DNA from: Erwinia persicina NBRC 102418
GTDB taxonomy: Bacteria > Pseudomonadota > Gammaproteobacteria > Enterobacterales > Enterobacteriaceae
Assembly (NCBI RefSeq): GCF_001571305.1
Contig: NZ_BCTN01000005.1
Coordinates: 186,001 to 250,000 of the forward strand
DNA: 64,000 nucleotides
Direction of reading: 5' to 3'
The notes under the pieces were generated by a model. That model was not told where the DNA came from. It did no database searches and was given only the letters and a program-made list of their open reading frames with translations. The first letter of the stretch is position 1. Each line of letters begins with the position of its first letter. Position numbers and translations under genes: made by a program. Shown here in pieces: positions 1 through 12,312 of the stretch.

Positions 1-31
1 TGCGCGCCAGAGGCAGTTACAGAGGTGTCTT

Positions 32-523
32 TCATGATGTTTTCTCGTCAGTAAACAGACTCAGGTGGATTTTGATCACCGCTTTTCGCAGGTGGGAAAC
101 GCCATGGGTCTGGCAACAGGGGCGATGAACATCATGAGGAAACAGCACCACAAAGGTGTCGGCTTCCAGCGCAATCATCGATTCATTATGGGTCTGGTGA
201 TAAAACACAATATCGTGTTGTTCGGCACGGTCTTCTACCACCCTGTGGCTCGGGTGGGCACGCGCCACACCGATCGTCTCTTCACCGGAGAGCAGATACT
301 GAATGTCGACGTACTGAAAATGCGACTCGGCACGCATCTCGCTGGCCGGGACGGTGTCCATCGTCTGGTACAGACAAAACATTTTGTTCTCAGGAAGGAT
401 GTCGAACTTACCGGGTTCCAGCGCGGAAAAATCCGTTGCTGCAATCCATTCCAGAGCCTGGTTAATGACCGGATGCAGGGTATGACGTTCCCTCGCCCAG
501 TCGTTGCGATCGCAAAAAATCAT
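32..523 (-). CDS. YhcH/YjgK/YiaL family protein
   Basis: A 163-residue single-domain protein of the YhcH/YjgK/YiaL (DUF386, EbgC-like) cupin family. Members act on sugar anomers; one E. coli member is associated with sialic acid use. The family core is visible as the segment around HFQYVDIQYLLSGEE (residues about 68-82) and the C-terminal LFPHDVHRPC stretch, which carries the His residues expected of the metal/substrate pocket. It is the last visible gene of a minus-strand operon, 104 nt after a DHDPS-family gene. The neighbours suggest catabolism of a sugar acid or amino sugar, but the substrate cannot be read from the sequence. The 31 bases to the left hold no gene start and the operon may continue out of the window. 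Confidence 0.85.
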   Translation of the reverse strand: MIFCDRNDWARERHTLHPVINQALEWIAATDFSALEPGKFDILPENKMFCLYQTMDTVPASEMRAESHFQYVDIQYLLSGEETIGVARAHPSHRVVEDRAEQHDIVFYHQTHNESMIALEADTFVVLFPHDVHRPCCQTHGVSHLRKAVIKIHLSLFTDEKTS

Positions 524-593
524 GGTTGTCGTCCCGTTTTCACTCGCATCGAACGAGTTTTTGTTATTTGTTTAGCGGGTTGTGGGGTACAGC

Positions 594-617
594 GGGCAGC
601 CCCTGACAGGGCCGCCC
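594..617 (-). other. GC-rich hairpin between DHDPS-like and YhcH-like genes
   Basis: An imperfect GC-rich hairpin (outer GGGC/GCCC arms, inner GCCC/GGGC arms) lies in the 104-nt gap. No U-tract follows, so it is more likely an mRNA-processing or stability element than an intrinsic terminator. Confidence 0.3.
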
Positions 618-627
618 GGCGCGAAGG

Positions 628-1551
628 TTAGCCCGCGATTTTCTTTTGCCACAGCGCAGTGCCTTGCTGGATTTGATCCAGCAATACGCCGAGGCCCCAG
701 AATTTTTCCAGCACGTTATCTTTATTCACCCGGCAGAATTCACTGTCGAACGTGCCGAGCTGCTGGTGATAAATTTTGGCGTTTTTCGGGTAGCCGAGGG
801 TTTCGGTTACCGCAGAGAGTGACAGGAATAACGACAGCTCCTGCGCTTTTTCCGGTTGCGCAGCACCATGATGGTAAAGCCAGTGGTACAGCTCAGGATG
901 AAAGTTGGTGAATACACCGCTGAAGCCCTTTGAACCGGACTGGATGGCAGGCCAGGCAATGGCGGCATTGGCATTGATAATGTTGAACGGGGTGCCTTCT
1001 GCAAGCTTCACGCGGCGCTGTACGGTAGGCAAATCACAGCTGACATCTTTCAGTACCACAAAACGTCCGCTGTTGGCACAGAAGCTGAACTCTTCATCGG
1101 TCAGCAGGCGGCGATAAGGTGCCGGGCACTCGTAGAGCCCCAGCGGCATACTGGCCGGCAGAACTTCCAGCAGAGCGTTCAGCGTGGAGAAAAATCTGTC
1201 GCTCCCTTCATTTTTCGGATCCAGGTGGTTAGTCACCAGCACCAGAGCATCAATGCCGGTATCCGCCATCGCGCTCAGTTCTTCAATCTGTGCATCCAGC
1301 GCATCACTGATATGGCCGGAAGCAATAACCGGTACGCGCCCCTGCACGTTCTCCACGACAAACTTCGCCAAATCCACGCGCTCTTTCAGTGTCAGGAACT
1401 GCATCTCGCTGGACTGGCAGACGGCAAATAGCGCATCCACACCCTGTGCCAGATACCAGTTAATCAGCCGTTCCAGGCCGGGATAGTCGATTTGGTTGTC
1501 ATCGGTAAACGGCGTCAACATAACCGGAACAATGCCTTCTATCTTCTTCAT
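628..1551 (-). CDS. Dihydrodipicolinate synthase (DHDPS/NAL) family lyase or aldolase
   Basis: A 307-residue TIM-barrel enzyme of the DapA/NanA superfamily, which forms a Schiff base with a 2-oxo acid. Lys168 in FVVLKDVS is the predicted Schiff-base lysine and Tyr140 in GLYECP the catalytic tyrosine, with the usual spacing of 28. The carboxylate-binding loop, usually GTTGE, reads CQSSE (residues 45-49), so it is unlikely to be true DapA; a sugar-acid aldolase or dehydratase is more plausible. The start at 1551 is chosen because AGGAG lies just upstream; the reading frame is open further upstream into the preceding gene. It is co-directional with, and 44 nt after, the HTH-kinase gene. Confidence 0.85.
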   Translation of the reverse strand: MKKIEGIVPVMLTPFTDDNQIDYPGLERLINWYLAQGVDALFAVCQSSEMQFLTLKERVDLAKFVVENVQGRVPVIASGHISDALDAQIEELSAMADTGIDALVLVTNHLDPKNEGSDRFFSTLNALLEVLPASMPLGLYECPAPYRRLLTDEEFSFCANSGRFVVLKDVSCDLPTVQRRVKLAEGTPFNIINANAAIAWPAIQSGSKGFSGVFTNFHPELYHWLYHHGAAQPEKAQELSLFLSLSAVTETLGYPKNAKIYHQQLGTFDSEFCRVNKDNVLEKFWGLGVLLDQIQQGTALWQKKIAG

Positions 1552-1595
1552 TTGGTTCTCCTGAGGCAGCAAGGCTGCATGAAAGTCAGTTGTAT

Positions 1596-2798
1596 TTAGC
1601 GTTGCGCCAGACGCGCGACCACTTGTGGGTGATCGGGCATATTGCATGCCCCTTCGCGCTCTACCGCCAGTGAAGCAAACGCGGCGGCATAGGTGGCCGC
1701 CTGCGCAATGGTTTGCCCGTTCGCCACGGCCGCAGCGAAGGCCCCGTTAAAGGCATCTCCAGCCCCGGTGGTATCCACGCTGAGTGCCGGAAAAGCAGCA
1801 ATATGCTGAAACTGACCGTTATCGAGGATCAGCGCCCCGCGTGAACTCAGGGTGATAATTACCCGCTTTGCCCCCTGCCGGACAATCGCCTGCGCGGCTT
1901 CTTTGGCGCTGTCGAGATCGCTGACTTCCACCCCTGAAAGCAACGAGGCTTCAGTTTCATTTGGGGTCAACACGTCCACATACTGCAGGCAGGCCAGTGC
2001 ATCTTCAGAGAACGGCGCCGGATTCATAATCACCCGCACGCCCAGCGTGTTCGCCAGCTTCATCGCATTCAGCGTCGCGGAAAAGTTGTTTTCTAACTGC
2101 ACCAGTAGTACGTCAGAACCTGCCAGTTCATGGGTCATCTCTGCCACTTCCCCGTCCGTCAGGGTCTTATTGGCACCGGAATAGATGGCAATCATGTTTT
2201 CACCATCCTGCTGAGAGACGTAGATGATCGCGTTACCCGTTGGCTCCACATCACTCTGGTACAACCTGAAAGAATGAATATCCGATGCCGACAGGTGATC
2301 GAAAGCAAACTGGCTGAACTGGCCCGTGCCAACCTTGGAGACAAAGTGCACTCTGGCACCAGCCCGGCTGGCGGCCATCGCCTGGTTTGCTCCTTTGCCT
2401 CCCGGCCCTAGCGTACTGCCCAGCGCCAGCAGCGACTCACCGCCTTTGGGAAAACGCGCCACTTTGGCCACAATATCAACGTTAAATGAACCGAGAATAC
2501 ACACTCGCCCCTGCGTCCTTCGGGGGTGACGTGGCGCTGAGCGCTGCTCCTCCAGGCGCTGTAATAACACTTGAAAATTACCGCCCGTTTCCGTAATCAG
2601 TTTTGCCTGCAAATTGCGACGTATCACCATCGCACCGCCGTGGCAGCGTTGGATCAATCCCTGCACAGCCAGCGCGGCCAGGTCACTACGGATAGTTTCT
2701 TTCGATACGGAAAACGTCCCCGCCAGCCAGGCCACACTCAGGGTTTCATACTGGTCGAGATAGTCGAGGATGTGGTTACGCCGTTGTTCCAGATACAT
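1596..2798 (-). CDS. DeoR-type HTH fused to PfkB/ribokinase-family kinase
   Basis: A 400-residue two-domain protein. Residues about 3-58 are a DeoR-family winged helix (SVSKETIRSDLAAL recognition region, then GLIQRCHGGAM). A linker of about 40 residues leads to a complete PfkB kinase from residue about 98, with the substrate signature GPGGKGANQA (about 131-140), NPAP, PNETE and the catalytic GAGDAF near residue 345. The kinase half resembles RbsK, encoded at the other end of this window. ATG at 2798 is preferred over an in-frame GTG at 2804 because GAGG is correctly spaced from it. It heads the operon with the DHDPS- and YhcH-like genes and probably controls it. The sugar is unknown. Confidence 0.85.
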   Translation of the reverse strand: MYLEQRRNHILDYLDQYETLSVAWLAGTFSVSKETIRSDLAALAVQGLIQRCHGGAMVIRRNLQAKLITETGGNFQVLLQRLEEQRSAPRHPRRTQGRVCILGSFNVDIVAKVARFPKGGESLLALGSTLGPGGKGANQAMAASRAGARVHFVSKVGTGQFSQFAFDHLSASDIHSFRLYQSDVEPTGNAIIYVSQQDGENMIAIYSGANKTLTDGEVAEMTHELAGSDVLLVQLENNFSATLNAMKLANTLGVRVIMNPAPFSEDALACLQYVDVLTPNETEASLLSGVEVSDLDSAKEAAQAIVRQGAKRVIITLSSRGALILDNGQFQHIAAFPALSVDTTGAGDAFNGAFAAAVANGQTIAQAATYAAAFASLAVEREGACNMPDHPQVVARLAQR

Positions 2799-2907
2799 AG
2801 TCACCTCTTACTGTTTAAGAGACTAAGTGAGCATGAAAGGTTTAAAAGTGATAGCGGTCATAGCACGCGGGGAAAAACGGAAGCAAACGGAAGGGAAACC
2901 AAAAAGC

Positions 2908-2934
2908 AAAAAAAAAGCAGACCCGGAGGTCTGC
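2908..2934 (-). terminator. Intrinsic terminator of gyrB
   Basis: A perfect 7-bp stem GCAGACC/GGTCTGC with a 4-nt loop is followed, in minus-strand sense, by a run of nine U residues. It lies 40 nt beyond the gyrB stop codon and closes the dnaA-dnaN-recF-gyrB block. Confidence 0.85.
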
Positions 2935-2974
2935 TATTTACAGTGGAACGACCGTTAAGCGGTCACGCCTGGCA

Positions 2975-6486
<3,512 letters not shown>

Positions 6487-6548
6487 AGCAGACGAAATCC
6501 CAAAACAGGCGAGGATATAACCACGCCATGTCTTTTCTTGACGATAAA

Positions 6549-6640
6549 ACAGGGCGTCAACGGCGCAGACAGTTTGGGTGCGGCCAGCGCGCAAAAACCG
6601 GAGCGTACACAAAGTACGTGAGGATTTTGAGCACTGCCCC
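6549..6640 (-). repeat. Dispersed hairpin repeat, copy A (dnaN-recF gap)
   Basis: About 92 bp that, read on the minus strand, aligns closely with 43932-44022 on the plus strand. The shared core includes GGGCAGTGCTCAAAATCC, TCACGTAC and GCGCTGGCCG. Each copy has an inner inverted repeat (CGTAC/GTACG in this copy) flanked by imperfect arms of about 20 bp, giving an ERIC/MITE-like fold. It occupies most of the space between dnaN and recF and would be transcribed in the dnaN-recF message. Confidence 0.8.
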
Positions 6641-6673
6641 ATCCCAGAATGGCAAGCACGTTAGCCCGATAAA

Positions 6674-7774
6674 TTACAATCTCATCGGCATGACGACGTA
6701 GGCCGCTGACTGGCTGGCCGCATCTTCGATCTGCACGCTGGACACCGAGTCCGTCAGCAGCAGACGCACATTCTCGCACTTCAGTGCATTCAGTACATCC
6801 AGCACGTAGCTGACGTTAAAGCCGATTTCGAGGTCGGTGCCGCCGTAGGTGACATCCAGAATTTCTTCAGCCTCTTCCTGCTCCGGGTTATTCGCCGTGA
6901 TTTTCAGCTGATTTTCGCTGATATAGAGGCGAACGCCGCGGAACTTCTCATTTGAGAGGATCGCCGCACGGGCAAAGGCCTGTTTCAGCAGATCGCAGCC
7001 TGCATCGAGGGTTTTATCGGGATTTTTCGGCAACACGCGGCGATAATCAGGGAAACGGCCATCTACGAGCTTGGACGTGAAGATAAAATCGCCCACGTGA
7101 GCCCGGATGTTATTACTGCCAATCTGCACCTGTAACGGGGTATCGCCGCCGTCCAGCAGACGTACCAGTTCAATGACCCCTTTACGCGGCACGATCACCG
7201 AATGACTGGGCAGCGATTGTCCGACCGGCATGGAACATACCGCCAGACGGTGACCGTCGGTGGCCACGGTGCGCAGCTCTTCGCCTTCGGTTTCAAACAG
7301 CATGCCGTTCAGGTAGTACCGCACATCCTGATGGGCCATGGAAAACTGTGTCGCTTCGATCAGGCGCTTCATCGTGGCCTGCGGCAACGTGAATTCCACC
7401 TCGCTCTGCCAGTCGTCCAGGTTCGGGAAGTCGCTGGCGGGCAGCGTGGAGAGCGAGAAGCGGCTGCGGCCGGAGCGCACCAGCATTCTCTCACCGTCCA
7501 GGATCACCGTGATCTCTGCGCCTTCCGGCAGACCACGACAGATATCAAAGAATTTACGCGCGGGAACGGTGGTGGCACCCGGTTCATGATCCTGCGTCAG
7601 CGCAACACGGGCGACCATTTCCATTTCTAAATCGGTACCGGTCAGCAGCAGCGTGCCCTCCGTCACCTGCAGCAGCAGGTTACCGAGAATGGGCAACGTC
7701 GGACGCCCGCCTAACGGGCTACTCACTTGCTGTAAGGGTTTGAGTAAATGCTCACGTTCTACAATAAATTTCAT
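6674..7774 (-). CDS. dnaN: DNA polymerase III beta sliding clamp
   Basis: DnaN forms the ring-shaped dimer that tethers DNA polymerase III to the template. Its 366 residues equal the E. coli length, with N-terminal MKFIVEREHLLKPL and the conserved C-terminal tail YVVMPMRL that shapes the protein-binding cleft. The start is 2 nt after the dnaA stop codon, so translation is probably coupled to dnaA. It is the second gene of the dnaA-dnaN-recF-gyrB block. Confidence 0.98.
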   Translation of the reverse strand: MKFIVEREHLLKPLQQVSSPLGGRPTLPILGNLLLQVTEGTLLLTGTDLEMEMVARVALTQDHEPGATTVPARKFFDICRGLPEGAEITVILDGERMLVRSGRSRFSLSTLPASDFPNLDDWQSEVEFTLPQATMKRLIEATQFSMAHQDVRYYLNGMLFETEGEELRTVATDGHRLAVCSMPVGQSLPSHSVIVPRKGVIELVRLLDGGDTPLQVQIGSNNIRAHVGDFIFTSKLVDGRFPDYRRVLPKNPDKTLDAGCDLLKQAFARAAILSNEKFRGVRLYISENQLKITANNPEQEEAEEILDVTYGGTDLEIGFNVSYVLDVLNALKCENVRLLLTDSVSSVQIEDAASQSAAYVVMPMRL

Positions 7775-7776
7775 AG

Positions 7777-9168
7777 TCAGGAAGATAATGTTCTGATTAG
7801 ATTAGAGAAATCTTCTTTAATGTCGTGACTTTCTTCACGCAGCTGCTCGATTTTACGGCAGGCATGTAGCACCGTGGTGTGGTCACGACCCCCGAAAGCA
7901 TCACCGATTTCCGGCAGGCTGTGGTTGGTCAGTTCCTTGGCCATCGCCATCGCCATCTGGCGCGGACGGGCGACGGAGCGGGAACGCCGCTTCGACAGCA
8001 GATCGGCCACTTTGATTTTATAATATTCAGCGACCGTCTTCTGAATATTATCAATAGTGACCAGCTTCTCCTGCAATGCCAGCAGATCGCGTAGCGCTTC
8101 ACGTACAAAATCAATGGTGATGGCACGACCGGTAAAGTTGGCGTTGGCGATCACGCGGTTCAGCGCGCCTTCCAGTTCACGTACGTTTGAACGCAGTCGT
8201 TTGGCAATAAAGAACGCGACCTCGCCAGGCAGGCGAATGTCATTTTCATCGGCTTTCTTCATCAGGATCGCCACGCGGGTTTCCAGCTCTGGCGGCTCGA
8301 TCGCCACCGTCAGGCCCCAGCCGAAGCGTGATTTCAGACGATCCTCCACCCCGTTGATCTCTTTAGGATAGCGATCCGAGGTCAAAATGATCTGCTGGTT
8401 ACCTTCCAGCAGCGCATTAAAGGTGTGGAAAAACTCTTCCTGCGAACGCTCTTTATTGGCAAAGAACTGAATATCATCGATCAGCAGCGCATCGACCGAA
8501 CGATAGTAACGCTTAAACTCTTCGATGGCGTTGTTCTGCAACGCCTTTACCATATCCTGCACAAAACGCTCAGAGTGCATATACACCACTTTCGCGTTTG
8601 GCTTGCGCGCCATAATGCCGTTACCCACCGCATGCAGCAGGTGCGTTTTACCCAGGCCTGTACCGCCATACAGGAACAAGGGGTTATAGGCTCCGCCGGG
8701 GTTATCTGCGACCTGACGTGCCGCCGCACGTGCCAGCTGATTCGATTTACCCTCAACGAAGTTGTCAAAATTATGCTTGGTGTTCACATTCGAGCGATAA
8801 GACAGCTCTGCCGGTGCCGGCATATTGTCCCAACTGGGACGCATAGGCGCAGGACGGCTGATGATACCCGGTGTGCTGGCATGAGCACTGGCCATTACCG
8901 GCTGGCTGATGGTCTGCGCGACGGGCTTACTGCCCACCTCAAACCGCAGCAACGGTACATTTACCCCGCAAAAATCATTAAGCAAGGCGTTGATATTATT
9001 CAGGTATTTATCCCGAACCCAATCGAGTACAAAACGGTTTGGTGCATACAAGGCCAGCGTATTGTCATTCAGTTCGGCCTGTAACGGGCGTATCCACATG
9101 CTGAATTCTGTGGCAGGTAGCTCATCCTGCAGGCGGGCAAGACACTGTTGCCAAAGCGTAAGTGACAC
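7777..9168 (-). CDS. dnaA: Chromosomal replication initiator protein DnaA
   Basis: DnaA binds 9-mer boxes at oriC and opens the duplex. The 463-residue protein shows domain I (residues 1 to about 80), a variable linker, the AAA+ domain with Walker A GGTGLGKT (168-175), Walker [10 protein letters not shown] and a sensor/arginine region [11 protein letters not shown], and the domain IV DNA-binding signature [14 protein letters not shown]. The start is GTG at 9168 with GGAG upstream, as in E. coli; the open frame extends further upstream without homology. A consensus DnaA box lies 240 nt upstream, consistent with autorepression. Confidence 0.98.
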   Translation of the reverse strand: MSLTLWQQCLARLQDELPATEFSMWIRPLQAELNDNTLALYAPNRFVLDWVRDKYLNNINALLNDFCGVNVPLLRFEVGSKPVAQTISQPVMASAHASTPGIISRPAPMRPSWDNMPAPAELSYRSNVNTKHNFDNFVEGKSNQLARAAARQVADNPGGAYNPLFLYGGTGLGKTHLLHAVGNGIMARKPNAKVVYMHSERFVQDMVKALQNNAIEEFKRYYRSVDALLIDDIQFFANKERSQEEFFHTFNALLEGNQQIILTSDRYPKEINGVEDRLKSRFGWGLTVAIEPPELETRVAILMKKADENDIRLPGEVAFFIAKRLRSNVRELEGALNRVIANANFTGRAITIDFVREALRDLLALQEKLVTIDNIQKTVAEYYKIKVADLLSKRRSRSVARPRQMAMAMAKELTNHSLPEIGDAFGGRDHTTVLHACRKIEQLREESHDIKEDFSNLIRTLSS

Positions 9169-9407
9169 GGCGGACTCCACTCGAAAAAATTCGATAAGAT
9201 ATAAAAGGCGCTGAAGCGATAATTTCATCATTGTTGACGCATGCCGATGAGACACATGCGAACCGCTATCCGCGGTTACTCCGCCCGTCCCCCGACATTT
9301 TTCATGCTTTCAGGGAAGGATCCGACCCGGAGGATCGTCAGCGGAAGGGCGGATCATAGCGTAAAGCGCAGCAGAGATCTTCACTTTCTACACAGTTTTG
9401 ATCCAAT

Positions 9408-9416
9408 TTATCCACA
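9408..9416 (+). promoter_or_regulatory. DnaA box in the dnaA promoter region
   Basis: A perfect 9-mer TTATCCACA. A second, one-mismatch 9-mer on the minus strand (TTATCCACG) lies at 9428-9436. In E. coli a DnaA box between the two dnaA promoters mediates autorepression, and the position here fits that role. Confidence 0.8.
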
Positions 9417-9533
9417 GGCACTGACGGCGTGGATAAGTTTACGCCACCCTGAGCAAAAGGCATTCAGGATCGTCTGCATTCGTTGAAATTTAATGGTGCC
9501 GTCACGTTATCGCCGCAACTCTGATGTAACGGG

Positions 9534-9569
9534 ATCGCAAGAAGATCCTGCTCGATCCTTGCGATTTTT
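9534..9569 (+). terminator. Hairpin with T-run upstream of rpmH
   Basis: An 8-bp stem ATCGCAAG/CTTGCGAT with a 16-nt loop is followed by TTTTT on the plus strand. It could stop plus-strand transcripts from the dnaA leader before the rpmH promoter. Function inferred. Confidence 0.45.
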
Positions 9570-9675
9570 AGCCGACACCGTATAATTCTTGCCCCGGCGT
9601 GTGGCGCCATAGCCCTTTTGGCTGAAACAGTGAGTCACTACGGGCAATCAAGGCGCGCTTTTCACGCGAAGTAAA

Positions 9676-9704
9676 TTGACTCTGGACTGTACAATTATTA
9701 CAAT
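9676..9704 (+). promoter_or_regulatory. Sigma-70 promoter of rpmH-rnpA
   Basis: TTGACT, a 17-bp spacer and TACAAT: a near-consensus sigma-70 promoter about 100 bp upstream of rpmH. It is probably the main promoter for rpmH, rnpA and yidD. Confidence 0.8.
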
Positions 9705-9791
9705 CCCGCCTCTTTATTAAAGACACACTGAGGCGTCGGTCGTTTTTTCGGGCCAGATAACGCGTCACCAAGTGAAATTTTCCAAGTTTAG

Positions 9792-9944
<153 letters not shown>

Positions 9945-9961
9945 TAAAAGCTAACCGCTGA

Positions 9962-10321
9962 GTGGTTAAGCTCGCATTTCCCAGGGAGTTACGTTTGTTA
10001 ACTCCCACTCATTTCACTTTCGTCTTCCAGCAGCCACAACGGGCTGGCACGCCGCAAATTACTATTCTCGGCCGCCTGAACGCGCTGGGGCATCCCCGCA
10101 TCGGTCTTACCGTCGCAAAAAAACATGTTAAACGTGCCCACGAACGTAACCGGATCAAGCGATTGACCCGCGAAAGCTTTCGTCTGCGTCAGCATGAACT
10201 GCCCGCGATGGACTTTGTGATCGTAGCGAAAAAGGGTGTTGCCGATCTGGATAATAAGGCACTGACGGAAGCGTTGGAGAAATTATGGCGTCGCCATTGT
10301 CGCCTGGCTCGCGGGTCCTGA
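9962..10321 (+). CDS. rnpA: Ribonuclease P protein component
   Basis: RnpA is the protein cofactor of RNase P, which matures tRNA 5' ends. The 119-residue protein starts at a GTG ([13 protein letters not shown]) as in E. coli and carries the conserved RNA-binding segment [16 protein letters not shown]. Its 3' end overlaps the start of yidD, so the two are co-translated. Confidence 0.97.
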   Translation: MVKLAFPRELRLLTPTHFTFVFQQPQRAGTPQITILGRLNALGHPRIGLTVAKKHVKRAHERNRIKRLTRESFRLRQHELPAMDFVIVAKKGVADLDNKALTEALEKLWRRHCRLARGS

Positions 10322-10527
10322 TCGGGCTGATACGCGTCTATCAACGCGTAATCAGCCCACTGTTAGGACCCCACTGCCGTTTCCATCCCACCTGCTCGCA
10401 ATACGGTATTGAGGCATTGCGCAGGTTTGGGATGGTAAAAGGGAGTTGGTTGACGATGAAACGCATATTAAAATGCCACCCCTTAAACCCGGGTGGCGAC
10501 GATCCGGTGCCGCCACATAACCATTGA
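10285..10527 (+). CDS. yidD: Membrane protein insertion efficiency factor YidD
   Basis: An 80-residue YidD protein (DUF37) thought to assist YidC-dependent membrane insertion. The family signature [18 protein letters not shown], with its conserved cysteines, and the C-terminal [14 protein letters not shown] are present. It overlaps the last 37 nt of rnpA in another frame and lies 18 nt before yidC. Confidence 0.95.
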   Translation: MASPLSPGSRVLIGLIRVYQRVISPLLGPHCRFHPTCSQYGIEALRRFGMVKGSWLTMKRILKCHPLNPGGDDPVPPHNH

Positions 10528-10545
10528 TCCCAGAGAACATTAACG

Positions 10546-12192
10546 ATGGATTCGCAACGCAATCTTTTCCTCATCGCTTTTCTGTTCGTGTCCTTTATGA
10601 TCTGGCAAGCCTGGCAGACGGACCACGCTCCGCAGCCATTGCAAACCCAGACCACACAGAACACGAACAGCGCAGCCGGTGACGCCGCCAATCAGGGTGT
10701 CCCTGCCAGCGGACAGGGCAAAACGATCACCGTTAAGACTGATGTCCTGTCTTTGAACATCAATACTCGCGGTGGCGATATTGACCAGGCGTTATTGCTG
10801 ACATACCCGGACTCACTGGGTTCTGACAAGCCTTTCCAGCTGTTGGAAACCACGCCAGGCTTCCTGTATCAGGCACAGAGCGGCCTGACCGGTCGTAATG
10901 GCCCGGATAACCCGGCGAACGGCGCACGTCCGCTGTATACCGCAGCTCAGGATCACTTCGAACTGGCTGATGGCCAGAGTGAACTGCGTATCCCGCTGAC
11001 CTTTACTGCTGAAAACGGCGCAACTTACACCAAAACCTTCGTACTGAAGCGCGGTGAATACGCCATTAATGTCGACTATCAGATCAACAACGCCTCTCAG
11101 CAACCGCTGGAAGTGGCGATGTTTGGTCAGCTGAAGCAGTCTATTGACCTGCCGAAGCATCGCGATACCGGCAGCAGCAACTTTGCTCTGCACACGTTCC
11201 GTGGTGCGGCTTACTCCAGCAGTGAGACCAACTACGAGAAGTACAAATTCGACAAAATCAGCGACAACGAAAACCTGAGCACCACCACCAACAACGGTTG
11301 GGTGGCGATGCTGCAGCAGTATTTCGCGACCGCATGGGTACCACAGACAGCAGGCATCAACACGCTGTACACCAGCAATCTGGGTAACGGTATTGCCGCC
11401 ATTGGCTATAAGTCTGCGCCGGTGAGCATCGCGCCGGGTTCCCAGCAGCAGCTGGCTGCCACCCTGTGGGTTGGCCCGGAAATTCAGGACAAGATGGCGG
11501 CCGTGGCTCCCCACCTGGATCTGACCGTGGATTACGGCTGGCTGTGGTTTATCTCCCAACCGCTGTTTAAGCTGCTGAAATTCCTGCATACCTTTATTGG
11601 TAACTGGGGCTTCTCGATTATCGTTATCACCTTTATCGTTCGTGGCATCATGTACCCGCTGACCAAGGCGCAGTACACCTCCATGGCGAAAATGCGTATG
11701 CTGCAGCCAAAGATCCAGGCAATGCGTGAGCGTTTAGGCGACGATAAGCAGAAGATGAGTCAGGAGATGATGGCGCTGTATAAGGCGGAGAAAGTGAATC
11801 CGCTGGGTGGCTGTCTGCCGCTGGTTATCCAGATGCCAATCTTCCTGGCCCTGTACTACATGCTGATGGGCTCAGTCGAACTGCGTCATGCACCGTTCGC
11901 ACTGTGGATCCATGACCTGGCCGCACAGGACCCGTACTACATCCTGCCGATCCTGATGGGTATCACGATGTTCTTCATTCAGAAGATGTCGCCAACCACA
12001 GTGACCGACCCGATGCAGCAGAAGATCATGACCTTTATGCCGGTCATCTTCACCGTGTTCTTCCTGTGGTTCCCTTCAGGTCTGGTGCTGTACTACATCG
12101 TCAGTAACCTGGTGACCATTCTCCAGCAGCAGCTGATTTATCGCGGCCTGGAAAAGCGTGGTCTGCACAGCCGCGACAAGAAAAAAGCGTAA
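10546..12192 (+). CDS. yidC: Membrane protein insertase YidC
   Basis: YidC/Oxa1 insertase, 548 residues, the same length as in E. coli. Visible parts: N-terminal signal-anchor (residues about 5-22, [15 protein letters not shown]), a large periplasmic domain, then the C-terminal insertase core from about residue 345 with transmembrane segments, the cytoplasmic coiled-coil region [21 protein letters not shown] and the hydrophilic-groove arginine in FIVRGIMYP. The basic tail ends SRDKKKA. Two hairpins and a T-tract follow the stop. Confidence 0.98.
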   Translation: MDSQRNLFLIAFLFVSFMIWQAWQTDHAPQPLQTQTTQNTNSAAGDAANQGVPASGQGKTITVKTDVLSLNINTRGGDIDQALLLTYPDSLGSDKPFQLLETTPGFLYQAQSGLTGRNGPDNPANGARPLYTAAQDHFELADGQSELRIPLTFTAENGATYTKTFVLKRGEYAINVDYQINNASQQPLEVAMFGQLKQSIDLPKHRDTGSSNFALHTFRGAAYSSSETNYEKYKFDKISDNENLSTTTNNGWVAMLQQYFATAWVPQTAGINTLYTSNLGNGIAAIGYKSAPVSIAPGSQQQLAATLWVGPEIQDKMAAVAPHLDLTVDYGWLWFISQPLFKLLKFLHTFIGNWGFSIIVITFIVRGIMYPLTKAQYTSMAKMRMLQPKIQAMRERLGDDKQKMSQEMMALYKAEKVNPLGGCLPLVIQMPIFLALYYMLMGSVELRHAPFALWIHDLAAQDPYYILPILMGITMFFIQKMSPTTVTDPMQQKIMTFMPVIFTVFFLWFPSGLVLYYIVSNLVTILQQQLIYRGLEKRGLHSRDKKKA

Positions 12193-12207
12193 CGCGTTTG
12201 ATGTTAC

Positions 12208-12234
12208 GGGCTGACCGAAACAGAGGGTCAGCCC
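12208..12234. repeat. Hairpin sharing a 17-nt motif with the qseC 3' hairpin
   Basis: A 9-bp stem GGGCTGACC/GGTCAGCCC with loop GAAACAGAG. On the reverse strand the core GACCCTCTGTTTCGGTC differs by one base from GACCTTCTGTTTCGGTC at 52050-52070. No T-tract follows directly. It may be a small REP-like element. Confidence 0.5.
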
Positions 12235-12264
12235 CGTGCTAACGGTACGTACAATGCTTACACT

Positions 12265-12294
12265 AAGGCGGTCATCATGACCGCCTTTTTTTTT
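12265..12294 (+). terminator. Intrinsic terminator between yidC and mnmE
   Basis: A perfect 10-bp stem AAGGCGGTCA/TGACCGCCTT with a 3-nt loop and nine T residues. It ends 19 nt before the mnmE start codon, so mnmE must rely on read-through or on a promoter that overlaps the hairpin. Confidence 0.85.
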
Positions 12295-12312
12295 CCAAAA
12301 AGAGAATCCAAT

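Noticed and set aside
65-631. A 188-codon plus-strand frame across the YhcH-like gene
   Set aside because: It is antisense to a gene with clear family motifs, has no ribosome binding site, and its translation has no recognisable domain.
6487-6642. An N-terminal extension of RecF by 52 residues
   Set aside because: The extension is repeat DNA and the family start MALTRLL aligns exactly with E. coli RecF.
8425-9084. A 219-codon plus-strand frame inside dnaA
   Set aside because: Antisense shadow of dnaA, rich in His, Arg and Gln, as expected from reversed codons.
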